A stretch of DNA of 44,458 nt from JBQTHP01 sp052389755 (GTDB lineage: Bacteria; Pseudomonadota; Gammaproteobacteria; Steroidobacterales; Steroidobacteraceae). The position numbers and the translations under genes were made by a program. This document shows, piece after piece, positions 16,865-23,737 of the stretch (positions are counted from its first letter, which is position 1; each line of letters opens with the position of its first letter). The stretch covers positions 1-44,458 of the forward strand of contig JBQTHP010000195.1 of NCBI GenBank assembly GCA_052389755.1, given 5' to 3'. The notes below the pieces were generated by a model, which was not told the origin of the DNA, searched no databases, and saw only the letters and a list, made by a program, of their open reading frames with translations.

Positions 16865-17274
16865 CGGAACAGGATGCCGGGCCAGCGGCCACGGTTCGTG
16901 CCTACATCGGAGCCCTCAATCGTGGAGACGCCGACGAGGTAGTGGCGTACGTCAGCAATGGCTTCGTCAACGAGCACACCTCGATGCTCGGCGAGACGAT
17001 CGTCGGACGGGAAGCCTACCGCAAGCGTGTCGAGGAATTTCTGGCGACATTCCCCGGCCTGCATTACGAGGTAGAACAGACGATCGCGGAAGGCCCGCAC
17101 GTAGCGGTCGCGTATCGAATGTCGGGTACCTGGCGTCGCCCCGGCACGGACGCCTCGGGCGGCCGTTCGTTCCAGATACGAGGCATGTTCCGCTTCCGCG
17201 TCGAAGCAGGCCGGATCGTTCATCGCGTCGACTACTGGGACAGCGCCGACTTTCAGCGCCAGACAGGCTCCTAA
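16861..17274 (+). CDS. SnoaL-like / nuclear transport factor 2-fold protein
   Basis: A 137-residue protein of the SnoaL/NTF2-like family. It has the helix ATVRAYIGALNRGDADEVVAYV, followed by the FVNEHTSMLGETIVGREAYRKRVEEFLATFPGL pattern typical of SnoaL-like ester cyclases, and C-terminal strands with GMFRFRVEAGRIVHRVDYWD. It could be a cyclase, isomerase or dehydratase on a pathway intermediate. Start GTG 16861 overlaps the VOC stop, so the pair is translationally coupled; homology begins at this residue. Its stop overlaps the convergent dehydrogenase stop by 4 bases. Confidence 0.82.
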   Translation: MTEQDAGPAATVRAYIGALNRGDADEVVAYVSNGFVNEHTSMLGETIVGREAYRKRVEEFLATFPGLHYEVEQTIAEGPHVAVAYRMSGTWRRPGTDASGGRSFQIRGMFRFRVEAGRIVHRVDYWDSADFQRQTGS

Positions 17275-18302
17275 GGCTTGAGCAGAATCTTGCCCGTCAG
17301 GTCCGCGTCCTCCATCTTGCGGTGCGCATTGCCCGCTTCGGCCAACGGGAATTCCGAATCGATGATTTGCTGAAAGCCACCCTGCCAGTAGATCGCGAGA
17401 AGGCCCTCGAACTCTTCGTGCGCGTAGGCATCGGAGCCCAGGATCCGGATGCCCATCAGATGCAAATGCCCGAGCTCGAGAGTGACTGCGGGGCCGGTCG
17501 TGGCCCCGCAAGTGACCAGTCGTCCACGTGGTCTGAGCGCGGCCAAAGAGGACTGCCACAGGGCCGGCCCGACATGATCGAATACCAGGTCGACCCCGCG
17601 GCCCCCGGTGATTTCGCGCGCCCACAGCGCAACATCCGCCTTCCGATGGTTGAGCACATGATCCGCGCCGAGGCGCAACGCGTGTTCGAGCTTTCGCTCC
17701 GTCCTGGCCGTTGCAAGCACGGTCGCGCCCAGCTTCTTCGCGAGCTGAATTCCGGCTGACGACAACCCGCCACCTGCGGCGTGGATCAGCACGGTCTCGC
17801 CGCGTGCCAGCCGGCCTACTTCGGACAAGGCGTGCCATGCCGTGACGTACGAGGTCGGGATGCATGCCGCTTCCTCGTAGGAGAAGCCCGCGGGAACAAC
17901 GTGCACATGCGACGCCGGCGCCGCGCACAGCTCGGCATAGCCTCCATCGACCGTTGCTCCGATGACTCCCAGCTCGCCGTACCGGTCGTCCATGCCGAGA
18001 AACCGCGAGTCTCCCCGCACGTTGGTCAGGGAGGGATTGATGACGACCCGGTCCCCGGGGGAAACGCCGCGGACCTGCGCGCCCGACTCGACGACTTCGC
18101 CCGCCACGTCCATGCCGGCAATGTGCGGCAGCCGATACCCGGGCAAAGTGTAGTTGCCGGCCCGCTGGATCACGTCGAGGCGGTTCAAGGCGCAGGCCGC
18201 CACCTTCACGACGACATCGGCCGGACCGATCTCGGGGTCGGCGACGTCCTCGTAGTGAATGACATCGGGACCGCCGTGCCCGCTGTAGCGTGCGGCCTTC
18301 AC
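17271..18302 (-). CDS. Medium-chain dehydrogenase/reductase, quinone-oxidoreductase-like
   Basis: A 343-residue MDR protein with a GroES-like N-terminal domain (ALNRLDVIQRAGNY; PHIAGMDVAGEVVESG) and a Rossmann domain. Its nucleotide loop AAGGGLSSAGIQLAKKLGA (about 175-193) departs from the usual GGVGS-type sequence. The four-Cys structural zinc lobe is absent, so it is likely a zinc-free NAD(P)H quinone/enone reductase rather than a classical alcohol dehydrogenase. The substrate is unknown. Same strand as the next VOC gene (13-base gap), so probably the same transcript. Confidence 0.86.
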   Translation of the reverse strand: MKAARYSGHGGPDVIHYEDVADPEIGPADVVVKVAACALNRLDVIQRAGNYTLPGYRLPHIAGMDVAGEVVESGAQVRGVSPGDRVVINPSLTNVRGDSRFLGMDDRYGELGVIGATVDGGYAELCAAPASHVHVVPAGFSYEEAACIPTSYVTAWHALSEVGRLARGETVLIHAAGGGLSSAGIQLAKKLGATVLATARTERKLEHALRLGADHVLNHRKADVALWAREITGGRGVDLVFDHVGPALWQSSLAALRPRGRLVTCGATTGPAVTLELGHLHLMGIRILGSDAYAHEEFEGLLAIYWQGGFQQIIDSEFPLAEAGNAHRKMEDADLTGKILLKP

Positions 18303-18315
18303 GGGCTCCCGGCTC

Positions 18316-18807
18316 CTATTCCCGCGTATAGCCTTCAGGAATCACGGGATCGTTGCCGCCCTTGACCCACAGCACGATCTCGTTGCCCCATGGATCGCGG
18401 AACGCGTGGCTGAAACCGTTGAACTCTTTCCAGTAGTGGTTGCGCCACAAGATCTCGGCGCCAAGCTCTTCAGCCGTTGCCAGAATGCGCTGAAACGAAT
18501 CGTCCTGGCTGACCAGTATCCATACTCGCGCCTTGCGCCCATCTCGGCTCAGGGAGCGTGGCTCGACTCCCGCCGCCTTGGGGTGCGGTCTCGCATTCTT
18601 CGCATTGAAAATGCCGACATGGAGATTGCCGATTTCGCTCGGCGTGCCATCGGGTTTGAGGAAGTGCTGCCCGGGGACCATGCGATGAAAGACGTCGGCG
18701 GGCCTGGGCTCGTGCTTCCACCCGAAAACCTTCGAGTAAAAATCACCTGCGGCTGAGGGATCGTCGGAAGCGAGGTCGACGAAAATAAGAGCGTTGGGAT
18801 AAGACAT
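18316..18807 (-). CDS. VOC-family protein, second copy
   Basis: A 163-residue glyoxalase-fold protein. The first module opens NALIFVDLASDDPSAAGDFYSKVFGW and the second ends HAFRDPWGNEIVLWVKGG, with Glu as likely metal ligand. It differs clearly from the VOC protein at 16409, so it is not a recent duplicate. Start ATG 18807 is preceded by an AGAGAAAG purine run. It precedes the MDR gene on the same strand. Reaction unknown. Confidence 0.83.
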   Translation of the reverse strand: MSYPNALIFVDLASDDPSAAGDFYSKVFGWKHEPRPADVFHRMVPGQHFLKPDGTPSEIGNLHVGIFNAKNARPHPKAAGVEPRSLSRDGRKARVWILVSQDDSFQRILATAEELGAEILWRNHYWKEFNGFSHAFRDPWGNEIVLWVKGGNDPVIPEGYTRE

Positions 18808-18917
18808 GTCAGTGCTTTCTCTTGCAACCCAGGCGCCTCGCGGCGGCCAGGAAATTTCTCATAGCATCGGCGACGTGTCTTGCGCGGATGCGCCAAAAGA
18901 ATTGCAAATCGGCGCGG

Positions 18918-20324
18918 TCAGATGAGAGGCCACGCGCACCGGGCTGGTACCCCCGAGCGCTTCAGGACTTCTCGACCGGCGACCTGAGCCTTCCGATAGA
19001 GCTCCTGTTCATCGATCAACGTGCAGCGGTAGTCGTCCACCACACGCACACCGTCGACCCAGACGCTGTGCACGCTTCTGCCATCCGCGGACCAGACGAG
19101 TTGATGAAGCGCATTCAACAGAGGCCGCCATTCCGGACGATCCGTATCGTGGAGCACGAAATCCGCCTTCTTGCCTCTTTCCAATGTGCCGATTTCCTCT
19201 CGCAGCTGCATGATCCTGGCGCCGCCGACGATTGCCATCGTCAGCACTTCATGCGCAGGAAAAACGCTCGCGTCCTGGCGTGCGTCCTTGAACAAGGCTG
19301 CGGCGAGCGACATCTTTTGCATCAGATCAGGCACGTCGCCGTCAGTGCCGAGGGCGATGTTCACACCTGCCGCATGCATTTCGGGGAAACGTCCCGCAAC
19401 GGAAATCCCGAAGGCGCCTCTGAGCGCTGAGAGCGGACAGAAAATCGCATTCGTGCCGGTCTCGGCAAGCAGCTCCACTTCACGGCTGCTGACGTGAGCC
19501 ACATGCGTCAAAGACAGGTTGGCTCCGAGGACGCCGATGTGGGCCAGGTGCTCGACAGGACGCCGCCCGACGTTCTCGAGATACCAGTCCGGATCCGTTC
19601 TGAAGGGACTCATGTGTGCCGACACGCCGAGACCATTCGCGTCTGCCAGCGACTTCGCAGCCTTCCAGACCTCATCCGTGTTGGTGGTATGCCCGACCAG
19701 AATGGGCCACGCCGCGATTCTGGCGCCCTTGTTGGCGGGGAAACGCGCCAGCTCGTCCTGGAGCGTTCTGATCGCGTCGGCCGTCGCCTGCGTCTGATCC
19801 TGTCCGGCGCTGCGAGCACGACCCTCGACCCAGGCGCCGACGCGACCTCGGATGCCCGATGCGTTGAGTCCGTCCACGACCGCGTCGAGATGTCGAATGG
19901 TTCCCGCCTCGAGGAAGCATGTCGTGCCCGATCGCAGCATCTGTATTGATGCGAGCTGTGCGGACAATCGCTCGTCGTCGGCGCTATGCGCGAGAAACCG
20001 CGGTATCACCCAGCGTGACAGCTTGTCCTCGAAGAATGCGTTGATATCGTCCGGCACGTAGCCGCGCGTCAGGGGATCGCCCGTGATGTGAATGTGGGCA
20101 TCGACGAATCCGGGTGTGATGACAAATCGACGTCCATCGATGACTTCGGCCGCGTCGAATCGTTCTTCGATATCCCGTCGTCTGCCGACGCCTGCGATCC
20201 GATCGCCCTGAATCGCGAGGGCCCCATCCGCAATGATGCGGCGCTGCGCATCCATGGTGACGATGACGGCCCCGGATATGAGCGTGCTCACGCTCTCGCG
20301 GGCGGGATGCGGCGGATCGATCAT
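18918..20324 (-). CDS. Amidohydrolase of the Atz/Trz (metal-dependent deaminase/chlorohydrolase) type
   Basis: A 468-residue amidohydrolase with a TIM-barrel metal site: H77 and H79 in FVDAHIHI, H237 in SAHMSP, H274/H277 in LTHVAHVS and D328 in LGTDGD. The C-terminal beta domain (RGKKADFVLHD; VWVDGVRVVDD) is typical of the family. Relatives deaminate or hydrolyse N-heterocycles, guanine, S-adenosylhomocysteine or triazines. The exact substrate is unknown, but a C-N bond in a ring or amine fits the nearby hydantoinase genes. Its start overlaps the AraC regulator stop by 4 bases, so they are co-transcribed. Confidence 0.87.
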   Translation of the reverse strand: MIDPPHPARESVSTLISGAVIVTMDAQRRIIADGALAIQGDRIAGVGRRRDIEERFDAAEVIDGRRFVITPGFVDAHIHITGDPLTRGYVPDDINAFFEDKLSRWVIPRFLAHSADDERLSAQLASIQMLRSGTTCFLEAGTIRHLDAVVDGLNASGIRGRVGAWVEGRARSAGQDQTQATADAIRTLQDELARFPANKGARIAAWPILVGHTTNTDEVWKAAKSLADANGLGVSAHMSPFRTDPDWYLENVGRRPVEHLAHIGVLGANLSLTHVAHVSSREVELLAETGTNAIFCPLSALRGAFGISVAGRFPEMHAAGVNIALGTDGDVPDLMQKMSLAAALFKDARQDASVFPAHEVLTMAIVGGARIMQLREEIGTLERGKKADFVLHDTDRPEWRPLLNALHQLVWSADGRSVHSVWVDGVRVVDDYRCTLIDEQELYRKAQVAGREVLKRSGVPARCAWPLI

Positions 20325-21292
20325 TTCGGCCTTCCCCGGTCACTCGAGCTACCTCCCATCCGACGATAGTCCCGTGGCGATACGCCGTACTCCTTGCGAA
20401 AGGCCCGGCTGAAGTGAGCCGAACCGTTGAAACCCCAGCGAAAGCAGATCTCGGAGATCGAGAGCTCCGCATGCAGGGGGCTGATCAGATCCGCACGGCA
20501 CCGGTCGAGACGGCGTGTTCGCAGGTAGTGGCTGAAGCTGTTGCCAGCCTCGGTAAACAGCTTTTGCAGATATCGGGTCGAGACTCGTTCTCGCTCCGCC
20601 ACCATGCCGAGGGTGAGCCCTGGGTTGCCGAGTACCGCCTCGATGCCCTGACAGATGCGATGCAGACGAGTCGCTCTTGCGCCCGCAACCCCGCCCAGGC
20701 CGAACACACTCTTTTCTTCGCCGAGCGCGGTGATCAGGAATTCGGTGAGTGAAAGCTCCACCGGCCGGAGATCCTCGGAGGAGACTTCATCGATGACGTC
20801 GGCCAGAGAACTCAGCATGCCGGAGAGCACCTGGTTGATGCCGGACCGTCCGGGCAAGTAGCCGAGTTTGAGGGATAGCGGCGCAAAGACACGGGGATTG
20901 AGCGTCAGCCGCTGTACGTTGACGAAGAGCTGGCGGAAATCGCTCGAAAACCGCAGCGTTGCGTCGGCGAACGTGGGTCCGTAGGCGATGTCGCCCGGCG
21001 CCAGGTCGATTTCCCGCCGTTCGTAGCTGAGCCTCGCCGTACCCTCTATCAGGAGGGAAAGCCAGATTCCGGCCGGTTGATTCAGGTAGCGCCCGCTGAT
21101 CTCATGCGGTTCGGCATCGACCAGAGCGAACTCCATGCCGAGTGGCGAATCGATGCACCAGACGGCGCCGCGAAACCTACCCGCATTCGGCAATCCTCCG
21201 ATCGGCAGACACAGTCTGCCCATGACATCGCGCCATGCTTGCTGCTGCCGGTGCTGCGGAAAGGATTGTGTCGTGAAGTGCCAAGCCTTCAA
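20321..21292 (-). CDS. AraC-family transcriptional regulator
   Basis: A protein of about 323 residues with an N-terminal ligand-sensing domain (ISGRYLNQPAGIWLSLLIEG; LAPGDIAYGP) and a C-terminal double helix-turn-helix ending GFNGSAHFSRAFRKEYGVSPRDYRR, the hallmark of AraC/XylS. TTG 21292 is proposed as start (AWHFTTQ follows) because sequence further upstream, open to 21442, is built from the heptamer repeat array. It probably controls the amidohydrolase below it and the divergent aldolase. The start codon is uncertain. Confidence 0.85.
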   Translation of the reverse strand: MKAWHFTTQSFPQHRQQQAWRDVMGRLCLPIGGLPNAGRFRGAVWCIDSPLGMEFALVDAEPHEISGRYLNQPAGIWLSLLIEGTARLSYERREIDLAPGDIAYGPTFADATLRFSSDFRQLFVNVQRLTLNPRVFAPLSLKLGYLPGRSGINQVLSGMLSSLADVIDEVSSEDLRPVELSLTEFLITALGEEKSVFGLGGVAGARATRLHRICQGIEAVLGNPGLTLGMVAERERVSTRYLQKLFTEAGNSFSHYLRTRRLDRCRADLISPLHAELSISEICFRWGFNGSAHFSRAFRKEYGVSPRDYRRMGGSSSDRGRPK

Positions 21293-21316
21293 TCGCTTCC
21301 AGCCTTCCGCTCGAGA

Positions 21317-21413
21317 GCCTACAGCGTACAGCCTACAGCTAACAGCCAGAGCAAGAGCGCCGGCCTCGCGCTCTTTCCCTCTGACTGTAAGCTGTGAGCT
21401 GTTGGCTGTAGGC
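21317..21413. repeat. Nested palindrome made of 7-bp GCTGTNN units
   Basis: Right arm (21385-21413) reads, in 7-bp steps, CTGTAA, GCTGTGA, GCTGTTG, GCTGTAG, GC. The left arm (21317-21347), read on the other strand, gives GCTGTTA, GCTGTAG, GCTGTAC, GCTGTAG, GC. Between them sits a perfect 8-bp hairpin AAGAGCGC/GCGCTCTT (21353-21375, 7-base loop). The element ends 7 bases before the aldolase ATG and lies upstream of the AraC start, so it is in both leaders. Confidence 0.85.
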
Positions 21414-21420
21414 TTTGCGG

Positions 21421-22194
21421 ATGGGCGAACGCATTCAAACATTCCGCGCGCGGCTGAGGAGCGGGAATCCGCTGATCGGCACTTTCGTCAAGACGCCCTC
21501 GCCCGTCATTTGCGAAGTGTTATCGCTCGCGTCTCTGGATGTCGTCTGCCTGGATACCGAGCATGCGCCTTTCGGGCGCCTGGAGGTCGACATCTGCATT
21601 GCGGCCCTGTGCGCGGCAGATCAACCTTCACTCGTTCGGATCGGCGCACACTCGGCGGCGGAAATTCGCAACGCCCTGGACTGCGGCGCGACGGGGATTC
21701 TGGTGCCCCACGTCATCTCGGTGGACCAGGCAGTCGCCATCGTCCGGGCCAGCCACTACGGAGAAGGCGGGCGCGGCTACTCGGGTTCCACCCGGGCGGC
21801 ACGATTCGCGACCAGGAACATGCAGGATCACCTCGATAATAGCCGCGCGCACACGACGGTCATGGTTCAGATCGAAGATCTCGCAGCGCTCGATTCTGTG
21901 GCCGCGATCGCCGCGGTCGACGGCGTCGACTGCGTGTTCGTCGGTCGCGCCGATCTGGCCATCGCCATGAGCAAGGATCCGTTCGCTCCCGAGGTCGTCG
22001 ATGCGGTCGCGGCAATTTGCGCGGCCGGAACGTCGGCGGGCTGTGCAATCGGCATGTTCACCCCGAGCATCGACGATGTTCCGCGCTGGCGCGCGGCCGG
22101 CGCAAGTCTGTTTCTACTGGGGTCGGATCAGGGTTTCATCTTGTCAGGAGCCCGCCAGATCGCTGCGGCGTTCGCCACTCCCCGCACTCGATAG
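21421..22194 (+). CDS. HpcH/HpaI-family aldolase
   Basis: A 257-residue class II pyruvate-aldolase-like TIM barrel. It has D45 and H48 in CLDTEHAPF, R73 in LVRIGAHS, the hinge GATGILVPHV, metal ligands E152 in MVQIEDL and D178 in VFVGRADLA, and GYSGSTRAARF. Members cleave 4-hydroxy-2-oxo acids to pyruvate plus an aldehyde, or citryl/malyl-CoA-like substrates. It would suit the end of a ring-cleavage pathway. ATG 21421 is chosen over an in-frame TTG at 21415; no good ribosome-binding site is seen because the heptamer palindrome abuts the start. Its 3' end overlaps hyuB by 51 bases, tail to tail. Confidence 0.87.
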   Translation: MGERIQTFRARLRSGNPLIGTFVKTPSPVICEVLSLASLDVVCLDTEHAPFGRLEVDICIAALCAADQPSLVRIGAHSAAEIRNALDCGATGILVPHVISVDQAVAIVRASHYGEGGRGYSGSTRAARFATRNMQDHLDNSRAHTTVMVQIEDLAALDSVAAIAAVDGVDCVFVGRADLAIAMSKDPFAPEVVDAVAAICAAGTSAGCAIGMFTPSIDDVPRWRAAGASLFLLGSDQGFILSGARQIAAAFATPRTR

Positions 22195-23736
22195 AGCTCC
22201 GAATCCGCCGCCGCCCGGGGTCTGCATCAGGACTTCGTCCGCAGGTTCCATCGCGTGCTTGTGCGCCGCGAGGTTCGGCTGACCGTTGATCAGGAACATG
22301 CCGGCCGCGCCACGTTCGCCGCCGAGCAACCCTTCGGCTCGGACGTGCAGACGACTCGGAATGGCGTTGAGGAGCCAGTCCCTGCCGGTTCGCATTCGGA
22401 AGCCGACGCGTTGGCCGTCGCCTCCGCGGTGCAGCCCTTGGCCACCAGTGCCGAGTACCAGTTCCTTGCACGTGAATTCGATCGGAATGGATGCCTCCAG
22501 CACCTCGACCGGCACGGCGGACACGCCGGTCGGGTAACAGGTGGCCGACAGGCCGTCTTTCGTCGCCCGCGCTCCCATGCCCCCAGAGTAATTGAACATC
22601 GAACTGATGAAAGGTTTGCCGTCCTTGTCGCGACCCTGTACCTGCATGGTCCACACGGCGCCGGAGCCTTCCGCCAGAACTCGATCCGGCATGAGCTGGG
22701 CAAGCGCTTTCAGGATCGGGAACGGGACGTACATGCCCACGACGTGACGGGCATTGACCGGTGCCGGGTACTCGGCGTTGACGATGCAGTCGGTCGGCAC
22801 CTTGACCTTGATCGGCGCGAGGCTGCCCGCGTTGTTCGCGAGATCCGGATTCAGGACGCTGCGGACCGCGAACGTGCTGTACGCGTGCGTATATGCCCTC
22901 ACGACGTTGATGCCGTGCTTGCTCGGCCCGGAGCTGCCCGCGAAATCGATGGTGATTTCTCCGACCTCCGCATCGATCGTTACCGCCGCGCACAGCTTGA
23001 TGATCTCCCCTCCGGGCACATCGAAGGATGTCTCGCCGCGGCAGGTACCGGCCGGCAACTTGCGTATCGCGTCTCGCGTGGCCTTCTCGGATCGGGAAAT
23101 GATCTCTTGCGAAAGCCGCTCGATGTCGTCGAGTCGACACCGGTCGCACATCGCGTTCAGTCGTATGCCGCCCATCCTCCCGCTCGACACTTGGGCGGAA
23201 AGATCTCCAAAAATCGCATCGGGCGTCCGCACGTTTCGTCCGATGATCTTGTGCAGCGTTTCGTTCGGCTCGCCTCTCTCATACAGCTTGAGAACGGGTA
23301 TCCAGAGTCCTTCCTCGTGAATATCCCGAGCGCCGGCACCGATGCCGTAGCCGCCGATGTCGGTGTGGTGAATGGTGGACCCGCCGTAACCGATGAGCCG
23401 CCCCTTGCGGAAAATCGGCGTCAACACGGTGATGTCGAAGAAGTGACCGGCGGACATCCACGGATCGTTCGTGATCAGCACGTCGCCCGGATAAATGCGA
23501 TTCGGCGGAATGACGTCCACGAGGTTTTTCGCCGCCGCACCGAGTGAATTGATGTGACCGGGTGTGCCGGTAATGGCCTGGGCCACCATGCGCGCGTCCG
23601 CATCGAACAGCGCGGTCGCGAGGTCACCGGCTTCCCGCACGACCGGGCTGAACGCGATGCGCTGGAGCGCCTTCGCCTGCTCGCTCACGATGCTGATCAG
23701 GTTGCCCCATGTGATCTCGAGCTCGATGCCGTCCAT
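22144..23736 (-). CDS. hyuB: Hydantoinase B / 5-oxoprolinase-type subunit
   Basis: A 530-residue HyuB-family protein. Its N-terminus DGIELEITWGNLISIVSEQAKALQRIAFSPVVREAGD is diagnostic, followed by ALFDADARMVAQAITGTPGH and NDPWMSAGHFFDI, ending near TPGGGGFGAL. With HyuA it forms an ATP-dependent enzyme that opens lactam or imide rings or carboxylates ketones (hydantoinases, oxoprolinases, acetone and acetophenone carboxylases). ATG 23736 has a GAGGAG ribosome site (23743-23748) and lies one base after the hyuA stop. The substrate is unknown. Confidence 0.9.
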   Translation of the reverse strand: MDGIELEITWGNLISIVSEQAKALQRIAFSPVVREAGDLATALFDADARMVAQAITGTPGHINSLGAAAKNLVDVIPPNRIYPGDVLITNDPWMSAGHFFDITVLTPIFRKGRLIGYGGSTIHHTDIGGYGIGAGARDIHEEGLWIPVLKLYERGEPNETLHKIIGRNVRTPDAIFGDLSAQVSSGRMGGIRLNAMCDRCRLDDIERLSQEIISRSEKATRDAIRKLPAGTCRGETSFDVPGGEIIKLCAAVTIDAEVGEITIDFAGSSGPSKHGINVVRAYTHAYSTFAVRSVLNPDLANNAGSLAPIKVKVPTDCIVNAEYPAPVNARHVVGMYVPFPILKALAQLMPDRVLAEGSGAVWTMQVQGRDKDGKPFISSMFNYSGGMGARATKDGLSATCYPTGVSAVPVEVLEASIPIEFTCKELVLGTGGQGLHRGGDGQRVGFRMRTGRDWLLNAIPSRLHVRAEGLLGGERGAAGMFLINGQPNLAAHKHAMEPADEVLMQTPGGGGFGALSSAGSGERRSDLAGS

Positions 23737-23737
23737 C

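Noticed and set aside
21317..21413. CRISPR array
   Set aside because: Repeats are 7 bp with no spacers, arranged as an inverted pair. No cas genes are present anywhere in the window.
22255..23547. Plus-strand frame of 430 residues opposite hyuB
   Set aside because: Shadow of hyuB, whose family motifs are clear on the minus strand.
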